Source: Marinomonas spartinae
GTDB lineage: Bacteria; Pseudomonadota; Gammaproteobacteria; Pseudomonadales; Marinomonadaceae
Assembly: GCF_016461715.1 (NCBI RefSeq)
Contig: NZ_JAEMUI010000003.1
Location: forward strand, 62,001 to 126,000
Direction: 5' to 3'
Length of the DNA stretch: 64,000 nucleotides
Part shown: positions 8,422-18,488 of the stretch, piece by piece
Layout of the letters: every line of letters starts with the position of its first letter
How positions within the stretch are numbered: position 1 is the stretch's first letter
Notes under the pieces: generated by a model
Database searches by the model: none
Told to the model about the DNA's origin: nothing
The model's input: only the letters and a program-made list of their open reading frames with translations
Translations under genes and position numbers: made by a program

Positions 8422-9642
8422 ATGATGAGTTTTGATGTAGCAGCTATTCGTGAGCAGTTTCCCATATTAAAACGTGAAATTGATGGTAATCCACTCATTT
8501 ATCTCGATAACGCGGCCACGACACAAAAGCCGCAGTGCGTGATCGACGCTTTGGTGGAGTATTACACGACTTGTAACTCCAATGTGCATCGTGGTGCCCA
8601 TCGACTTGCGGATGAAGCAACGCGCCATTTTGAAGCGGCGCGAGACATCGTAAAAGACTTTATCAATGCGCCAAAACGCGAAGAAGTGGTTTGGACAACG
8701 GGCACTACTGAGGGTATTAACATCATTGCCAACGGTTTGGGGGCTTTGTTGTCAGCTGGTGATGAAGTGATTGCAACAGGAATGGATCATCATGCCAATC
8801 TAGTGACGTGGCAGCAGGCATGTAAAGCCTCTGGCGCGACTTTGAAAACGGTGCCGGTACTTGAGTCAGGTGAACTGGATTTAGACGCTTACCAGGCGTT
8901 GCTAAACGAACATACTAAGTTCGTCGCTTTCCCCCATGTGTCAAATGCATTAGGTACGGTAAACCCTATCAAAGAAATGACCGCTAAAGCCAAGCAGGTC
9001 GGTGCGTTGGTTTTGGTGGATGGGGCGCAAGGTGCTGCCCATCGTAAGGTCGATGTACAAGATATTGGTTGTGATTTTTATGTCTTTTCGGGGCATAAAA
9101 TTTATGGGCCAATGGGCATTGGTGCTTTGTGGGGTAAAGAGTCTGTTCTCGCTGAGTGGCCTGTTTGGCGCACTGGTGGTGAGATGATTTCTACTGTGAC
9201 GTTGCAAGACGCGACGTGGAATGTGTTGCCTTATCGTTTTGAAGCGGGCACGCCAAATGTGGGGGATGCTATTGCCATGGGCGAAGCCATTCGTTGGTTA
9301 AGTGCGCTGGATAGAGATGCAGTAGAGGCTCATGAAAAAGCCTTGTTAGATCACGCAACGGCACTTGCTGAACAGTTTGAAGGTCTGACCATTATAGGCA
9401 AAGCGAAAGACAAAGTGGGCGTGCTGAGCTTTGTGATGAATCACGGGCATCCTGCGGATATCGGCTTTTTGCTGGATCGACAAGGTATCGCCGTGCGAAC
9501 GGGTGATCATTGTGCTCAGCCTTTAATGGCGCGTTTTAATGTGCCAGGTACGGCAAGAGTGTCGTTCTCGATTTATAATACATTAGAAGAAGTTGATGCC
9601 TTATTTGCTGCGCTGAAAAAAGTGCGCAGCATGTTGGCTTAG
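8422..9642 (+). CDS. sufS: Group II cysteine desulfurase SufS
   Basis: PLP-dependent cysteine desulfurase that supplies persulfide sulfur to SufE and then SufB. The PLP lysine is Lys226 in FSGHKIYGP and the persulfide cysteine is Cys364 in RTGDHCAQPL, both at the E. coli SufS numbers. The RxGxHCA loop is that of group II enzymes, which need SufE for activity. The gene follows sufD by 8 bp. Two successive ATG codons (8422, 8425) are possible starts. Length 406 is normal. Confidence 0.96.
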   Translation: MMSFDVAAIREQFPILKREIDGNPLIYLDNAATTQKPQCVIDALVEYYTTCNSNVHRGAHRLADEATRHFEAARDIVKDFINAPKREEVVWTTGTTEGINIIANGLGALLSAGDEVIATGMDHHANLVTWQQACKASGATLKTVPVLESGELDLDAYQALLNEHTKFVAFPHVSNALGTVNPIKEMTAKAKQVGALVLVDGAQGAAHRKVDVQDIGCDFYVFSGHKIYGPMGIGALWGKESVLAEWPVWRTGGEMISTVTLQDATWNVLPYRFEAGTPNVGDAIAMGEAIRWLSALDRDAVEAHEKALLDHATALAEQFEGLTIIGKAKDKVGVLSFVMNHGHPADIGFLLDRQGIAVRTGDHCAQPLMARFNVPGTARVSFSIYNTLEEVDALFAALKKVRSMLA

Positions 9643-9651
9643 GAGGTTTTG

Positions 9652-10002
9652 ATGACAGCAACTACCTTTGATCCTGTCTCTAGCGTGTCTTTAACCGCTT
9701 CTGCGCAGAAATATTTTGCCTCTAAATTAGCTAAGCAACCTGGCAAATTGATTCGATTGAGCACGAAAGAAAGTGGCTGTACTGGCTTTTCTTATGTGTT
9801 GGATATTGTCGAAGGAGCGTCTGATAGCGATGACGTGCTGACCTTTGGTGATGTGATTTTTGCCGTCGATTCAGAATCCGCTCAAATGCTTAGGGGTACA
9901 GAAATTGACTTGGTTCGTGAAGGTGTGAACGAAGTTGTTAAATTCAATAATCCAAACGTTGTGGCTGAGTGTGGCTGTGGCGAAAGCTTCAGTGTGAGCT
10001 AA
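9652..10002 (+). CDS. sufA: A-type Fe-S carrier protein (SufA/IscA family)
   Basis: Small A-type carrier that receives clusters or iron and passes them to apo-targets. The three conserved cysteines are present: Cys43 in SGCTGFSY, and Cys107 and Cys109 in ECGCGESF. An excellent AGGAGG site (9641-9646) precedes the ATG at 9652; the in-frame TTG just before it would be too close. It is sandwiched between sufS and sufT, so SufA is the best name, though ErpA/IscA relatives share this motif. Confidence 0.92.
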   Translation: MTATTFDPVSSVSLTASAQKYFASKLAKQPGKLIRLSTKESGCTGFSYVLDIVEGASDSDDVLTFGDVIFAVDSESAQMLRGTEIDLVREGVNEVVKFNNPNVVAECGCGESFSVS

Positions 10003-10006
10003 TTAG

Positions 10007-10537
10007 ATGCAGAAAATGGTAGTAACCCAGCGTGCTTGTCCAGCACGTAGAGTACCTAGCGGTGATCCGGTTAGCATTCCAGAAGGGCAATTTATTACGA
10101 TTAACCAAAGTCTTGGTGGTAACTATACCGTCACTTGGCAGGGTAATATGTTGCGCATTGATGGAACCGATGCGGAAGCCATTGGACAACAGCCAGAAGT
10201 GCTTGAATTTGATGATCTAGGAACGGATCAGATTAATGAAGATCAGGTTTGGCAAGCCTTGGATACCATATACGATCCTGAGATACCTATCAGTTTGGTA
10301 TCACTGGGTTTGGTGTATAAGGTGGAATTGGATCAACAGAACAAAACGGTTTTGATTGATATGACGCTAACGGCACCGGGTTGTGGAATGGGACCCGTAT
10401 TGGTGGGAGATGTGAAATATCGTGTTGCCAAAGTGCCGAATGTCGAAGCGGTTAAAGTGGATTTAGTGTTCGATCCGCCTTGGTCGCGAGAAATGATGAG
10501 TGAAGAAGCGCAACTAGAAGCGGGTCTTTTCTTCTAG
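10007..10537 (+). CDS. sufT: Putative Fe-S cluster assembly protein SufT
   Basis: SufT-type protein: an N-terminal extension of ~75 residues followed by a MIP18/DUF59 domain (about residues 80-170). The domain holds the block DPEIPISLVSLGLVY and the conserved TAPGCGMGPVL containing the family cysteine. DUF59 proteins assist maturation or trafficking of Fe-S proteins, especially under high Fe-S demand. It starts 4 bp after sufA and ends the first tightly packed part of the cluster; a hairpin with a T-rich tail follows. Confidence 0.92.
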   Translation: MQKMVVTQRACPARRVPSGDPVSIPEGQFITINQSLGGNYTVTWQGNMLRIDGTDAEAIGQQPEVLEFDDLGTDQINEDQVWQALDTIYDPEIPISLVSLGLVYKVELDQQNKTVLIDMTLTAPGCGMGPVLVGDVKYRVAKVPNVEAVKVDLVFDPPWSREMMSEEAQLEAGLFF

Positions 10538-10590
10538 TTAGTGGCTTTTTTTGATAGCTTCGGTCGAGAATCAAAATCTAATACAATAAG

Positions 10591-10629
10591 AAACGGCCTT
10601 GGATATTACTAAGCGCCGTTTTTGTTTTT
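10591..10629 (+). terminator. Hairpin plus T-run between sufT and sufE
   Basis: AAACGGC (10591-10597) pairs with GCCGTTT (10615-10621) across a 17-base loop and is followed by TTTGTTTTTG. It could terminate or attenuate the sufB-T transcript before sufE. The loop is long, so confidence is moderate. Confidence 0.5.
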
Positions 10630-10656
10630 GTGGCCTTGATAAAAAAGAGGGGAGTC

Positions 10657-11082
10657 ATGTCCTTACCTAGTACAGAAGATATTGTGGACGATCTGTCGTT
10701 TTTTGACGATTGGGAAGATAAATACAAGTATATTATTGATTTAGGTAAGTCTTTGCCAGCGTTTGATACGGCGTGGCATACCTCTGAGCGCTTGGTGAAA
10801 GGTTGTCAAAGCAACGTATGGATTCAGCCAGGTACTGAGCAAGATCCGCAACAGGGTGAAGTGCTCACCTTTGCTGTCGACAGTGATGCTATTATTGTGC
10901 GTGGTCTACTTGGCGTGGTATTAGCGGCATTCAACCGTAAAACGCCGCAAGATATTTTGGATTTTAATATTGATGAGTATTTTGCTCAGCTGGATCTTGA
11001 GCGTCATTTGAGTCCTACTCGGGGCAATGGTTTGCGTTCTATTGTGGGGCGTATAAAAAGTATCGCGCAAGCGGCGGCTTAG
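10657..11082 (+). CDS. sufE: Cysteine desulfuration protein SufE
   Basis: SufE accepts persulfide sulfur from SufS and hands it to SufB. The active cysteine is Cys50 in VKGCQSNVW and the C-terminal GNGLRSIVGRIK block is conserved. The ATG at 10657 follows a strong GAGGGGAG; an in-frame GTG at 10630 lies upstream inside the likely terminator tail and is rejected. The 141-residue length fits the family. It stands ~120 bp after sufT and 69 bp before iscS. Confidence 0.95.
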   Translation: MSLPSTEDIVDDLSFFDDWEDKYKYIIDLGKSLPAFDTAWHTSERLVKGCQSNVWIQPGTEQDPQQGEVLTFAVDSDAIIVRGLLGVVLAAFNRKTPQDILDFNIDEYFAQLDLERHLSPTRGNGLRSIVGRIKSIAQAAA

Positions 11083-11151
11083 TATTGTGTTGTTTTGATC
11101 GACTCTTGTTTGCTAAAAGAAATCGATTTTATTTTTATTGGAGAGCTTTAA

Positions 11152-12297
11152 ATGAACACCCCAGTCTACCTAGATAATTCAGCGACCACGCCTGTTGATC
11201 CAAGAGTGGCTGAAAAAATGATGGCGTGTTTAACTCAGGATGGCAATTTTGGGAACCCAGCTTCTCGTTCTCACCTCTTTGGTTGGCGTGCCGAAGAAGC
11301 GGTAGAGGAAGCAAGGCAGCAAGTATCCAACTTGATTGGTGCGGACGCTCGGGAAATTGTTTGGACATCCGGTGCAACGGAAGCGAATAACTTGGCTCTG
11401 AAAGGTGTGGCTCATGCGTATCGCCAAAAAGGTCGCCATATTATTACCTCCATGATTGAGCATAAAGCGGTACTGGACCCTTGTAAGCAGCTTGAAAAAG
11501 AAGGGTTCGAAGTGACCTATTTAAAACCCGATGTACATGGCGTTATTTCGTCGGATCAAGTCGCTGGCGCTCTCAGAGAAGATACTATTCTCGTGTCTCT
11601 GATGCATGGTAATAACGAGTTAGGTGTATTAACAGACATCGCGGCTATCGGTGAATTGACTCGTAAAAATGGTGTGTTTTTGCATGTGGATGCGGCTCAA
11701 ACCACGGGGAAGGTGGCGATTGATGTGAATGCAATGAAGGTTGATCTAATGTCTCTTACGGCCCATAAAACCTATGGTCCAAAGGGGATTGGTGCTTTAT
11801 TCGTACGTCGCTCACCAAAAGTGAAACTAGAGGCGCAAATCCATGGCGGTGGTCATGAGCGAGGCATGCGTTCTGGAACCTTGGCAACCCATCAAATTGT
11901 TGGGATGGGGGAGGCATTTCGTTTGGCAAGTGAAGAGATGGCGCAAGATTGTGCTCGAACCCAAGCTTTGCGGGAGCGTTTATGGACGTCCCTAAGTGAA
12001 ATGTCTGGAGTGCATCTTAATGGCGATTCAGCTAACCGTGTCGCTGGTGTACTCAATGTGGGGTTTTCTGGGGTAGATGGGGAAGTGTTGTTGATGTCAT
12101 TAACGGACATCGCCGTGTCATCTGGGTCTGCTTGCACCTCTGCGAGCTTAGAGCCCTCATATGTATTACGAGCCATTGGTTTACCAGATGCTTTGGCTCA
12201 CAGTTCATTGCGTCTATCTGTGGGTCGCTTTACCACAGAAGAAGAAGTGGATTTTGCGGCGGAGACAATTAAAAAAGCTGTTACAGCGCTTAGATAG
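11152..12297 (+). CDS. iscS: Group I cysteine desulfurase, IscS-like
   Basis: PLP cysteine desulfurase of the IscS/NifS group. Lys206 (TAHKTYGP) binds PLP and Cys328 lies in [19 protein letters not shown], both at E. coli IscS numbers. The long flexible catalytic loop is characteristic of group I enzymes. The protein stops at residue 381, just after the [11 protein letters not shown] helix, so it lacks the ~20-residue C-terminal tail with which E. coli IscS contacts IscU. No iscU, hscBA or fdx follows; ndk does. It may supply sulfur for tRNA thiolation or other acceptors rather than for an Isc scaffold (inference). GGAGAG precedes the ATG. Confidence 0.9.
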   Translation: MNTPVYLDNSATTPVDPRVAEKMMACLTQDGNFGNPASRSHLFGWRAEEAVEEARQQVSNLIGADAREIVWTSGATEANNLALKGVAHAYRQKGRHIITSMIEHKAVLDPCKQLEKEGFEVTYLKPDVHGVISSDQVAGALREDTILVSLMHGNNELGVLTDIAAIGELTRKNGVFLHVDAAQTTGKVAIDVNAMKVDLMSLTAHKTYGPKGIGALFVRRSPKVKLEAQIHGGGHERGMRSGTLATHQIVGMGEAFRLASEEMAQDCARTQALRERLWTSLSEMSGVHLNGDSANRVAGVLNVGFSGVDGEVLLMSLTDIAVSSGSACTSASLEPSYVLRAIGLPDALAHSSLRLSVGRFTTEEEVDFAAETIKKAVTALR

Positions 12298-12382
12298 GGC
12301 TTTTTTAGCGTAAAAGTGTATTTTTTGTTGGGAATTGCAAAAGAATCGCGTGTTGAGCATACAATTTTAATAAAGAGATGCG

Positions 12383-12388
12383 TATAAT
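12383..12388 (+). promoter_or_regulatory. Candidate -10 box upstream of ndk
   Basis: A perfect TATAAT lies about 95 bases upstream of the ndk start codon. No good -35 lies 16-18 bases upstream, so this is a weak promoter call. Confidence 0.35.
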
Positions 12389-12481
12389 CCACGCGCTGAA
12401 ACTTTTATGTCTTGGGCCATGGTTTTTATGGTTTTCATCCAATTAGCCATCGCCCTTTTGAATTTATTTTGGAGTTATATC

Positions 12482-12889
12482 ATGGCGTTAGAACGCACTT
12501 TATCTATCATCAAGCCAGATGCGGTTGCGAAAAACGTAATCGGTGAAATCTACTCTCGTTTTGAGCGTGCTGGTCTTAAAATTGTTGAAGCGAAAATGGT
12601 TCAACTAGACGACGAATTGGCTGGCGGTTTCTACGCTGAGCACAAAGAACGTCCTTTCTATAAAGATTTGGTTGCGTTCATGACATCTGGTCCTGTTGTT
12701 GTATCTGTTCTTGAAGGTGAAAATGCCGTACTTCGTCACCGTGAACTAATGGGTGCTACTAACCCTAAAGAAGCTGCTGCGGGTACTCTGCGTGCAGATT
12801 ACGCAGAATCTATTGATGCAAACGCGGTTCACGGTTCTGACTCTGTAGAATCAGCAGCTCGTGAAATTGCTTACTTTTTTGGTAAGTAA
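12482..12889 (+). CDS. ndk: Nucleoside diphosphate kinase
   Basis: Cytosolic enzyme that transfers the terminal phosphate from ATP to other NDPs by a phosphohistidine. The catalytic histidine is His117 in the NAVHGSDS motif, and the N-terminal [12 protein letters not shown] block is typical. The frame is open upstream to 12407, but those codons encode a hydrophobic stretch absent from the family. The ATG at 12482, with GGAG nearby, gives the canonical MALERTLS start. It marks the conserved join between the Fe-S locus and the rlmN operon and is followed by two terminators. Confidence 0.96.
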   Translation: MALERTLSIIKPDAVAKNVIGEIYSRFERAGLKIVEAKMVQLDDELAGGFYAEHKERPFYKDLVAFMTSGPVVVSVLEGENAVLRHRELMGATNPKEAAAGTLRADYAESIDANAVHGSDSVESAAREIAYFFGK

Positions 12890-12919
12890 TTGATCGATCT
12901 CCCGATCTGATTGCTTAAG

Positions 12920-12941
12920 GCGGGCATTAGCCCGCTTTTTT
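12920..12941 (+). terminator. Intrinsic terminator 1 after ndk
   Basis: GCGGGC (12920-12925), loop ATTA, GCCCGC (12930-12935), then TTTTTT. A textbook rho-independent terminator 30 bp after ndk. Confidence 0.92.
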
Positions 12942-12955
12942 ACAGATGGACAGAG

Positions 12956-12991
12956 GCTTCTGAAAAGCGTTTTCTTTTCAGAAGCTTTTTT
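12956..12991 (+). terminator. Intrinsic terminator 2 between ndk and rlmN
   Basis: A perfect 12-bp stem (12956-12967 with 12974-12985), a 6-base loop and TTTTTT follow the first terminator by about 20 bases. The tandem pair isolates ndk from the rlmN operon. Confidence 0.9.
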
Positions 12992-13031
12992 CGTTTACAC
13001 TAAATGCTATTCGTAGCAAGCGATATTTATT

Positions 13032-14144
13032 ATGACTGACACCAAAAAAGTAAACCTATTAGGTTTATCCCCTGAAAAATTGATTGCCTTCTTTGAATCC
13101 ATCGGTGAGAAGAAGTTCCGTGCGACTCAAGTGATGAAATGGATTCATCAAAAGGGGGCGGAAAACTTTGAAGAGATGACGGATGTCAGCAAAGCATTAC
13201 GTGCGAAACTGGAAACGATTTGTGAGATTCGGGCACCAGAAGTCGTTTCGCAAAATATCTCTAGCGATGGTACCCGTAAATGGATCATTCGTACTGAGGG
13301 CGGCAAAAACGATTGTGTTGAGACGGTGCTTATTCCCGATGGGGATCGTGCGACGTTATGTGTCTCTTCCCAGGTGGGTTGTTCTTTGGATTGCAGTTTT
13401 TGCTCGACTGGCAAACAAGGCTTTAATCGTAATTTGACGCCAGCTGAGATCATTGGTCAGGTTTGGATTGCGATAAAATCCTTTGGTCCAATGGATCCTA
13501 ATGGCCCTCGCCGCGTGACAAACGTGGTTATGATGGGCATGGGTGAGCCTTTGATGAACTTTGAGCCTGTTGTTGATGCGATGATCTTGATGATGCACGA
13601 TAACGCTTATGGGTTGTCGAAGCGTCGTGTGACCTTGAGTACTTCTGGTGTGGTGCCTAAAATCTACGAGTTAGTTAAACGTACCGATGTGTCGTTGGCG
13701 ATTTCTCTGCACGCACCGAACGATGCCCTGCGTAATGAATTGGTGCCGATCAACAAAAAGTATCCTATTGCGCAATTGTTGGAAGCGTGCCAGCATTATT
13801 TGGCCAATTTGCCAGATAAGCGTCACATCACCATCGAATACACTTTGATGTCTGGTGTGAACGATAATGAAGAGCAGGCGCATGAATTGGCGGCTTTACT
13901 GGAAGATCTGGAATGTAAGGTTAACTTGATTCCGTTTAACCCTTTCCCTCATTCTGGGTATGAAAAACCCTCTAACAATCGAACTCGTCGTTTTCAGAAA
14001 ATTCTGGCGGATGCTGGCTACACGGTGACGGTTCGAACCACCCGTGGTGATGATATCGATGCGGCTTGTGGTCAATTGGTTGGGGATTTCCATGACAAAA
14101 CGCGCCGTAGTCAAAAATACATTGAGTTACGTGAAGTGAAGTAA
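13032..14144 (+). CDS. rlmN: 23S rRNA/tRNA adenine-C2 methyltransferase RlmN
   Basis: Radical SAM enzyme that methylates C2 of A2503 in 23S rRNA and A37 of some tRNAs. The [4Fe-4S]/SAM motif is [10 protein letters not shown]-terminal cysteine in the [10 protein letters not shown] block matches the methyl-carrying/resolving cysteine of the family. Length 370 is normal. It opens the conserved operon rlmN-pilF-rodZ-ispG-hisS-yfgM-bamB. As an Fe-S enzyme it is a client of the neighbouring Suf system. Confidence 0.96.
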   Translation: MTDTKKVNLLGLSPEKLIAFFESIGEKKFRATQVMKWIHQKGAENFEEMTDVSKALRAKLETICEIRAPEVVSQNISSDGTRKWIIRTEGGKNDCVETVLIPDGDRATLCVSSQVGCSLDCSFCSTGKQGFNRNLTPAEIIGQVWIAIKSFGPMDPNGPRRVTNVVMMGMGEPLMNFEPVVDAMILMMHDNAYGLSKRRVTLSTSGVVPKIYELVKRTDVSLAISLHAPNDALRNELVPINKKYPIAQLLEACQHYLANLPDKRHITIEYTLMSGVNDNEEQAHELAALLEDLECKVNLIPFNPFPHSGYEKPSNNRTRRFQKILADAGYTVTVRTTRGDDIDAACGQLVGDFHDKTRRSQKYIELREVK

Positions 14145-14218
14145 TGGGCTAAGGTGTTAGGTTGTTTCTTTTGAGAGACAACGGGTAAATAAATATCATT
14201 GTAGACAAGGATGTCTTA

Positions 14219-14947
14219 ATGAAGATAATACGAGTGATCTATTTGTTAGTGGTGTGTTGGGTGATGGTTGGCTGTGCTTATCAGCGTACCGATAACGCCC
14301 TTTCTGGTATCTCGGATGAACACCGGCTGGCCCTTGCTCAAGCGCATATATTGTTAGGGCAGTTTGCGCTAAGCAAAGCCCAGCTTGATCAGGTATCAGA
14401 GGCGCACCAAGGTAGGAATTACTGGCGTTTAAGGAGTCTTTACTGGTTTAATGCTGGAAAAGAAAACAAGGCGTTAGCAGAGCATGAAAGGGCCTTGTCT
14501 TTGTATCCAGAAGATGACTTTATTTTAAATAACTATGGTGTTTTATTAGGTAAGGCAAACCACTGGCAAAAAGCATGTCACGAGTTCAAAAAAGCCAGTT
14601 TAGGTGGCTATTCTGCGCGACAATCCGTATGGATTAATTTGTCTCGATGTGAGCTGCGTCAGTTTGACGTAAAATTATCTGAAAAGGACTTAAATAGAGC
14701 AAAAGAAATTGATGATTTGCCTCTGATAGGTTTGATGACAGAGCTTAATCTTGTTTTAATACGGGGTAACCTTAGTAAGGCTCGCCTAATCTTAAATAAT
14801 ATCCAGGCTGATACAAAACATGCCACAAATGGTGTGTATTTTGATGAATATAACTGTCTGTCGCGGCAAGTAATCGCACGCGAGACTGACCCTACAATTT
14901 ATTCATCTGCGAGCACTTTGACCTGCCTGGATCGCTCAAGGTATTGA
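14219..14947 (+). CDS. pilF: Type IV pilus biogenesis/stability lipoprotein PilF (PilW)
   Basis: Outer-membrane pilotin lipoprotein with TPR repeats that helps assemble the PilQ secretin. The N-terminus has a lipoprotein signal with lipobox MVGC (Cys19), then helical TPR-like repeats across residues ~35-200, for example HERALSLYPEDDFILNNYG. It sits between rlmN and rodZ as in Pseudomonas-type genomes, which supports the call even though sequence conservation is low. The stop codon is followed by rodZ after a single base. Confidence 0.85.
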   Translation: MKIIRVIYLLVVCWVMVGCAYQRTDNALSGISDEHRLALAQAHILLGQFALSKAQLDQVSEAHQGRNYWRLRSLYWFNAGKENKALAEHERALSLYPEDDFILNNYGVLLGKANHWQKACHEFKKASLGGYSARQSVWINLSRCELRQFDVKLSEKDLNRAKEIDDLPLIGLMTELNLVLIRGNLSKARLILNNIQADTKHATNGVYFDEYNCLSRQVIARETDPTIYSSASTLTCLDRSRY

Positions 14948-14948
14948 T

Positions 14949-16034
14949 ATGACAACTGAATTCCAAGCTGACGTTCCGAATGTAGAAAAGAGTCAAATTG
15001 ACAAGCCTACGGTTGATATCAACATAGGTAATCGATTAAAAGCAAAACGTGCTGAGCGTGGCTTTGATGAAAGAGAAGTGGCGACCGAACTTAAGATTCC
15101 GATTGATCAAGTACGGGCGCTTGAGTCCAATAACTTTGGTTATTTCCGCTCTAAAACATTCGCACGGGGCTATTTGAAGGCTTACTGTCGTTTCCTTGAA
15201 ATGGATCAGACGGAGATTTTGATTGCTTTCGATGCGATGCAACCTGGCGTTGAAAGCACTATTAAACCTGTTGATAAAGTTATTAATAAGCAGACCAAAT
15301 TTGGTGACCCTATTGTCATGTTGGTCTCTGCCGTTATTATTGCGGTGTTGATCTTCTTGGCCGTTTGGTGGCCGAGTTTTTCAAGTAAAAACACAGCAGC
15401 AATAGATAAAAACCCTCCTGTGGCAAACTCTTCTCAAGCGAACACTCCTTCTCAAGGAAATACCTCTTCTCCTGTGGTGAGTAGCACGCCGCCAGCTCTT
15501 GATCCTCTTAATGAGCAAGATGTGGACAGTGATACGGCTTCCAAGACGGGAGACACCGATATCTCGCAATCACAAGCGGCAGCAGCAAGCGCCGCTGATG
15601 AGTCAACTGATGCAAAAGTTCATACCCAAAAGGACGATGGTGTTACCACAGGTATGTCTGCGGAAACCATCGCTTTGCTTGAAAACTCAGGGGTGAATGC
15701 GAAAAAAGTTGAGCAAGAAACTAAGGCAGTGGACTCTGCGGATCTATCACAACCCTCCGCTAATGGTGAACCCGCACAACCAGCTCCAACTTATACCAAT
15801 GATATTGAAGCGACCTTTGATGCCGATTGCTGGGTAGAAGTACGCGATAGTACTGGTAAGATTTTATATTCTGGCGTGAAAAACGCAGGGGATAAGTTGG
15901 ATTTAACTGGCACACCTCCTTACCGTGTTGTGTTGGGTTACGCGCGGGGCGTTTCCTCTTTTGATTATAAAGGTGAGTCTTTCGACTTTTCTTCTTATAC
16001 ACATAAAGACCTGGCTCGTTTTGAGCTCAAGTAG
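14949..16034 (+). CDS. rodZ: Cytoskeletal protein RodZ
   Basis: Bitopic inner-membrane protein that links MreB to the elongation machinery. Domains in order: a cytoplasmic HTH_25 domain (residues ~25-95, [21 protein letters not shown]), one transmembrane helix (~122-142), a Ser/Thr/Pro/Ala-rich low-complexity periplasmic linker (~145-275), and a C-terminal DUF4115 beta domain (~285-361, [18 protein letters not shown]). It lies between pilF and ispG, its conserved place. Confidence 0.94.
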   Translation: MTTEFQADVPNVEKSQIDKPTVDINIGNRLKAKRAERGFDEREVATELKIPIDQVRALESNNFGYFRSKTFARGYLKAYCRFLEMDQTEILIAFDAMQPGVESTIKPVDKVINKQTKFGDPIVMLVSAVIIAVLIFLAVWWPSFSSKNTAAIDKNPPVANSSQANTPSQGNTSSPVVSSTPPALDPLNEQDVDSDTASKTGDTDISQSQAAAASAADESTDAKVHTQKDDGVTTGMSAETIALLENSGVNAKKVEQETKAVDSADLSQPSANGEPAQPAPTYTNDIEATFDADCWVEVRDSTGKILYSGVKNAGDKLDLTGTPPYRVVLGYARGVSSFDYKGESFDFSSYTHKDLARFELK

Positions 16035-16042
16035 AGAATATT

Positions 16043-17155
16043 ATGCATTTTGAATCGCCTATTAAACGTCGTCAGTCTCGTCAGATTATGGTGGGTAATG
16101 TACCTGTTGGTGGGGGGGCCCCAATCAGCGTGCAAAGTATGACGAATACAGAAACTTGTGATGTAGCGGCAACCGTTGCACAGATTCGTGCGATTACCGA
16201 TGCCGGTGCAGACATTGTTCGTGTGTCTATTCCTTCTATGGATGCGGCTGAAGCGTTTAAACACATTCGCGAACAGGTATCCGTTCCGTTGGTTGCTGAC
16301 ATTCATTTTGATTATAAAATTGCCTTGAAAGTCGCCGAATACGGGGTGGATTGCTTGCGTATTAACCCCGGTAATATTGGTAATAAAGATCGCATTCGTG
16401 CCGTGGTGGATTGTGCTCGCGATAAAAACATCCCCATTCGTATTGGCGTGAATGCTGGCTCACTAGAAAAAGATCTACAGAAAAAATACGGTGAACCAAC
16501 AGCCGACGCATTAGTTGAATCAGCTTTTCGTCAACTGCAATACTTTGATGAACTGGATTTTCATGAATACAAGCTCAGCTTAAAAGCGTCTGATGTGTTT
16601 ATGACGGTTGCGGCTTACCGTAAAATTGCCTCACAAATTGATAACCCCCTGCATTTGGGGATTACTGAAGCCGGTGGGTTACGCTCAGGAACGGTAAAAT
16701 CCTCCATTGGTCTTGGTCTGCTTTTAATGGATGGTATTGGTGATACGCTGCGTGTTTCGTTAGCCGCTGATCCTGTGCAGGAAATTAAAGTTGGTTGGGA
16801 TATGTTGCGCAGTCTTAAATTGCGTAATCGTGGCATTAACTTTATTGCCTGCCCAAGCTGCTCTCGACAAAACTTTGACGTCATCAAAACGATGAACCAA
16901 TTAGAAGAGCGCCTAGAAGACATTACCATTCCAATGGATGTGGCTGTGATTGGTTGTGTTGTTAACGGTCCTGGCGAGGCCAAAGAGGCGGATCTAGGTT
17001 TGGCTGGCGGCACACCCAATAATTTGGTTTATACCGATGGTAAGCCCAGTGGTAAAGTAAAAAATGAGACGCTTGTTGATGAACTGGAAAGAATGATTCG
17101 TCAGAAAGCTGTCGCGAAAGAACGTGAACTTGCAAATATTATTGCGAAAGATTAA
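16043..17155 (+). CDS. ispG: 4-hydroxy-3-methylbut-2-enyl diphosphate synthase IspG (GcpE)
   Basis: Catalyses the penultimate step of the MEP isoprenoid pathway, converting MEcPP to HMBPP with a [4Fe-4S] cluster. The TIM-barrel N-terminus ([16 protein letters not shown]) and the cluster cysteines in IACPSCSRQ and [12 protein letters not shown] are intact. Length 370 matches the short bacterial form. Another Fe-S client near the suf genes. It lies 8 bp after rodZ and 9 bp before hisS. Confidence 0.97.
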   Translation: MHFESPIKRRQSRQIMVGNVPVGGGAPISVQSMTNTETCDVAATVAQIRAITDAGADIVRVSIPSMDAAEAFKHIREQVSVPLVADIHFDYKIALKVAEYGVDCLRINPGNIGNKDRIRAVVDCARDKNIPIRIGVNAGSLEKDLQKKYGEPTADALVESAFRQLQYFDELDFHEYKLSLKASDVFMTVAAYRKIASQIDNPLHLGITEAGGLRSGTVKSSIGLGLLLMDGIGDTLRVSLAADPVQEIKVGWDMLRSLKLRNRGINFIACPSCSRQNFDVIKTMNQLEERLEDITIPMDVAVIGCVVNGPGEAKEADLGLAGGTPNNLVYTDGKPSGKVKNETLVDELERMIRQKAVAKERELANIIAKD

Positions 17156-17164
17156 GGAACCACC

Positions 17165-18439
17165 GTGGCTCGTAAAATTCAAGCAATCAGGGGAATGAAT
17201 GATATTTTACCTGGTCAATCCTCTGTTTGGCAGTATGTAGAAAATGTTGTTGCCGACGTTGCTAAATCCTATGGTTATCAGCAAATCCGTTTTCCTATCG
17301 TAGAAAATACTGACCTCTTTAAGCGTGGTGTAGGGGAAGCGACAGATATTGTTGAAAAAGAGATGTACACATTTGAAGACCGCAATGGCGAGTCATTAAC
17401 GTTACGGCCAGAGGGAACGGCCAGTTGTGTACGTGCAGCGGATCAGGCTGGTCTCTTATTCAATCAGGTTCAGCGTCTGTGGTACACAGGACCGATGTTC
17501 CGCTATGAGCGACCACAGAAAGGCCGCTACCGCCAGTTTTATCAAATAGGACTGGAATGTTTTGGCATGGCGAGCGCAGATATTGATGCGGAATTGATTG
17601 TTTTATTGGCCCGTTTGTGGAAAAAGTTAGGGCTGCTTGAGCATGTGGAATTACAGCTTAATACTATTGGCGAGTCATCGGAGCGCGAAGCTTATAAAGC
17701 GGCGTTGGTAGAGTATTTGACGGGCTTTAAAGATAAGCTAGATGAGGATAGTCAGCGTCGTTTAACCACCAATCCGTTGCGTATTCTTGACTCGAAAGAT
17801 GCCGATACGCAAGCCATATTGGACAATGCGCCAAATCTTGAAGACTTTATTGGTGACGAATCGCGAGCGCATTTTGATCGTTTGCAGAGTTTACTGACGG
17901 CCAATGGTGTGTCTTTTGTAATTAATCGGCGTCTGGTGCGTGGCTTAGACTACTACAGCAAAACGGTGTTTGAATGGGTGACAACGCATTTAGGGGCGCA
18001 AGCAACGGTCTGTGGTGGTGGTCGCTATGATGGTTTGGTGGAGCTCTTGGGAGGTAAGCCAACACCCGCTGTCGGTTTTGCTATGGGGATTGAGCGTTTG
18101 GTTTTATTACTAGAAACCCTCGATTTGATTCCCGAGGAGGCGAAGCCATCAACTGATCTATTTATTGTGAGCTTTGGAGAGGATGCGGAGGTGCGTTCCT
18201 TTGTGCTAGCGGAAGAGATTCGCTCACATACCAATGATCTTGTGGTGATGCGTCATTGTGGCGGTGGTAATTTTAAAAACCAAATGAAAAAGGCCAATAA
18301 TTCTGGCGCGCGTTTTACCATTATTATTGGTCAAGATGAAGTGGATCAGGGTGTTTGCCAAATAAAAGATATGCAAACGGGTGAACAGGAAACGTGTTCA
18401 TTCGATTCAGTCGTTGCTTATATTAATACAAAATTCTAA
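17165..18439 (+). CDS. hisS: Histidyl-tRNA synthetase
   Basis: Class II aminoacyl-tRNA synthetase charging tRNA-His. Motif 2 and the histidine-binding motifs are present ([38 protein letters not shown]), with an anticodon-binding domain in the last ~95 residues. The start is a GTG at 17165, preceded by AAGGA and giving the canonical [16 protein letters not shown]-terminus. Length 424 is typical. Conserved operon position between ispG and yfgM. Confidence 0.97.
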   Translation: MARKIQAIRGMNDILPGQSSVWQYVENVVADVAKSYGYQQIRFPIVENTDLFKRGVGEATDIVEKEMYTFEDRNGESLTLRPEGTASCVRAADQAGLLFNQVQRLWYTGPMFRYERPQKGRYRQFYQIGLECFGMASADIDAELIVLLARLWKKLGLLEHVELQLNTIGESSEREAYKAALVEYLTGFKDKLDEDSQRRLTTNPLRILDSKDADTQAILDNAPNLEDFIGDESRAHFDRLQSLLTANGVSFVINRRLVRGLDYYSKTVFEWVTTHLGAQATVCGGGRYDGLVELLGGKPTPAVGFAMGIERLVLLLETLDLIPEEAKPSTDLFIVSFGEDAEVRSFVLAEEIRSHTNDLVVMRHCGGGNFKNQMKKANNSGARFTIIIGQDEVDQGVCQIKDMQTGEQETCSFDSVVAYINTKF

Positions 18440-18488
18440 TCGATAACCGTACAGCGCCTATTTGCGGCGTTTTGAATGAGGAATAAAC

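Noticed and set aside
12407..12481. N-terminal extension of ndk
   Set aside because: The extra hydrophobic residues do not belong to the family and the internal ATG gives the canonical start.
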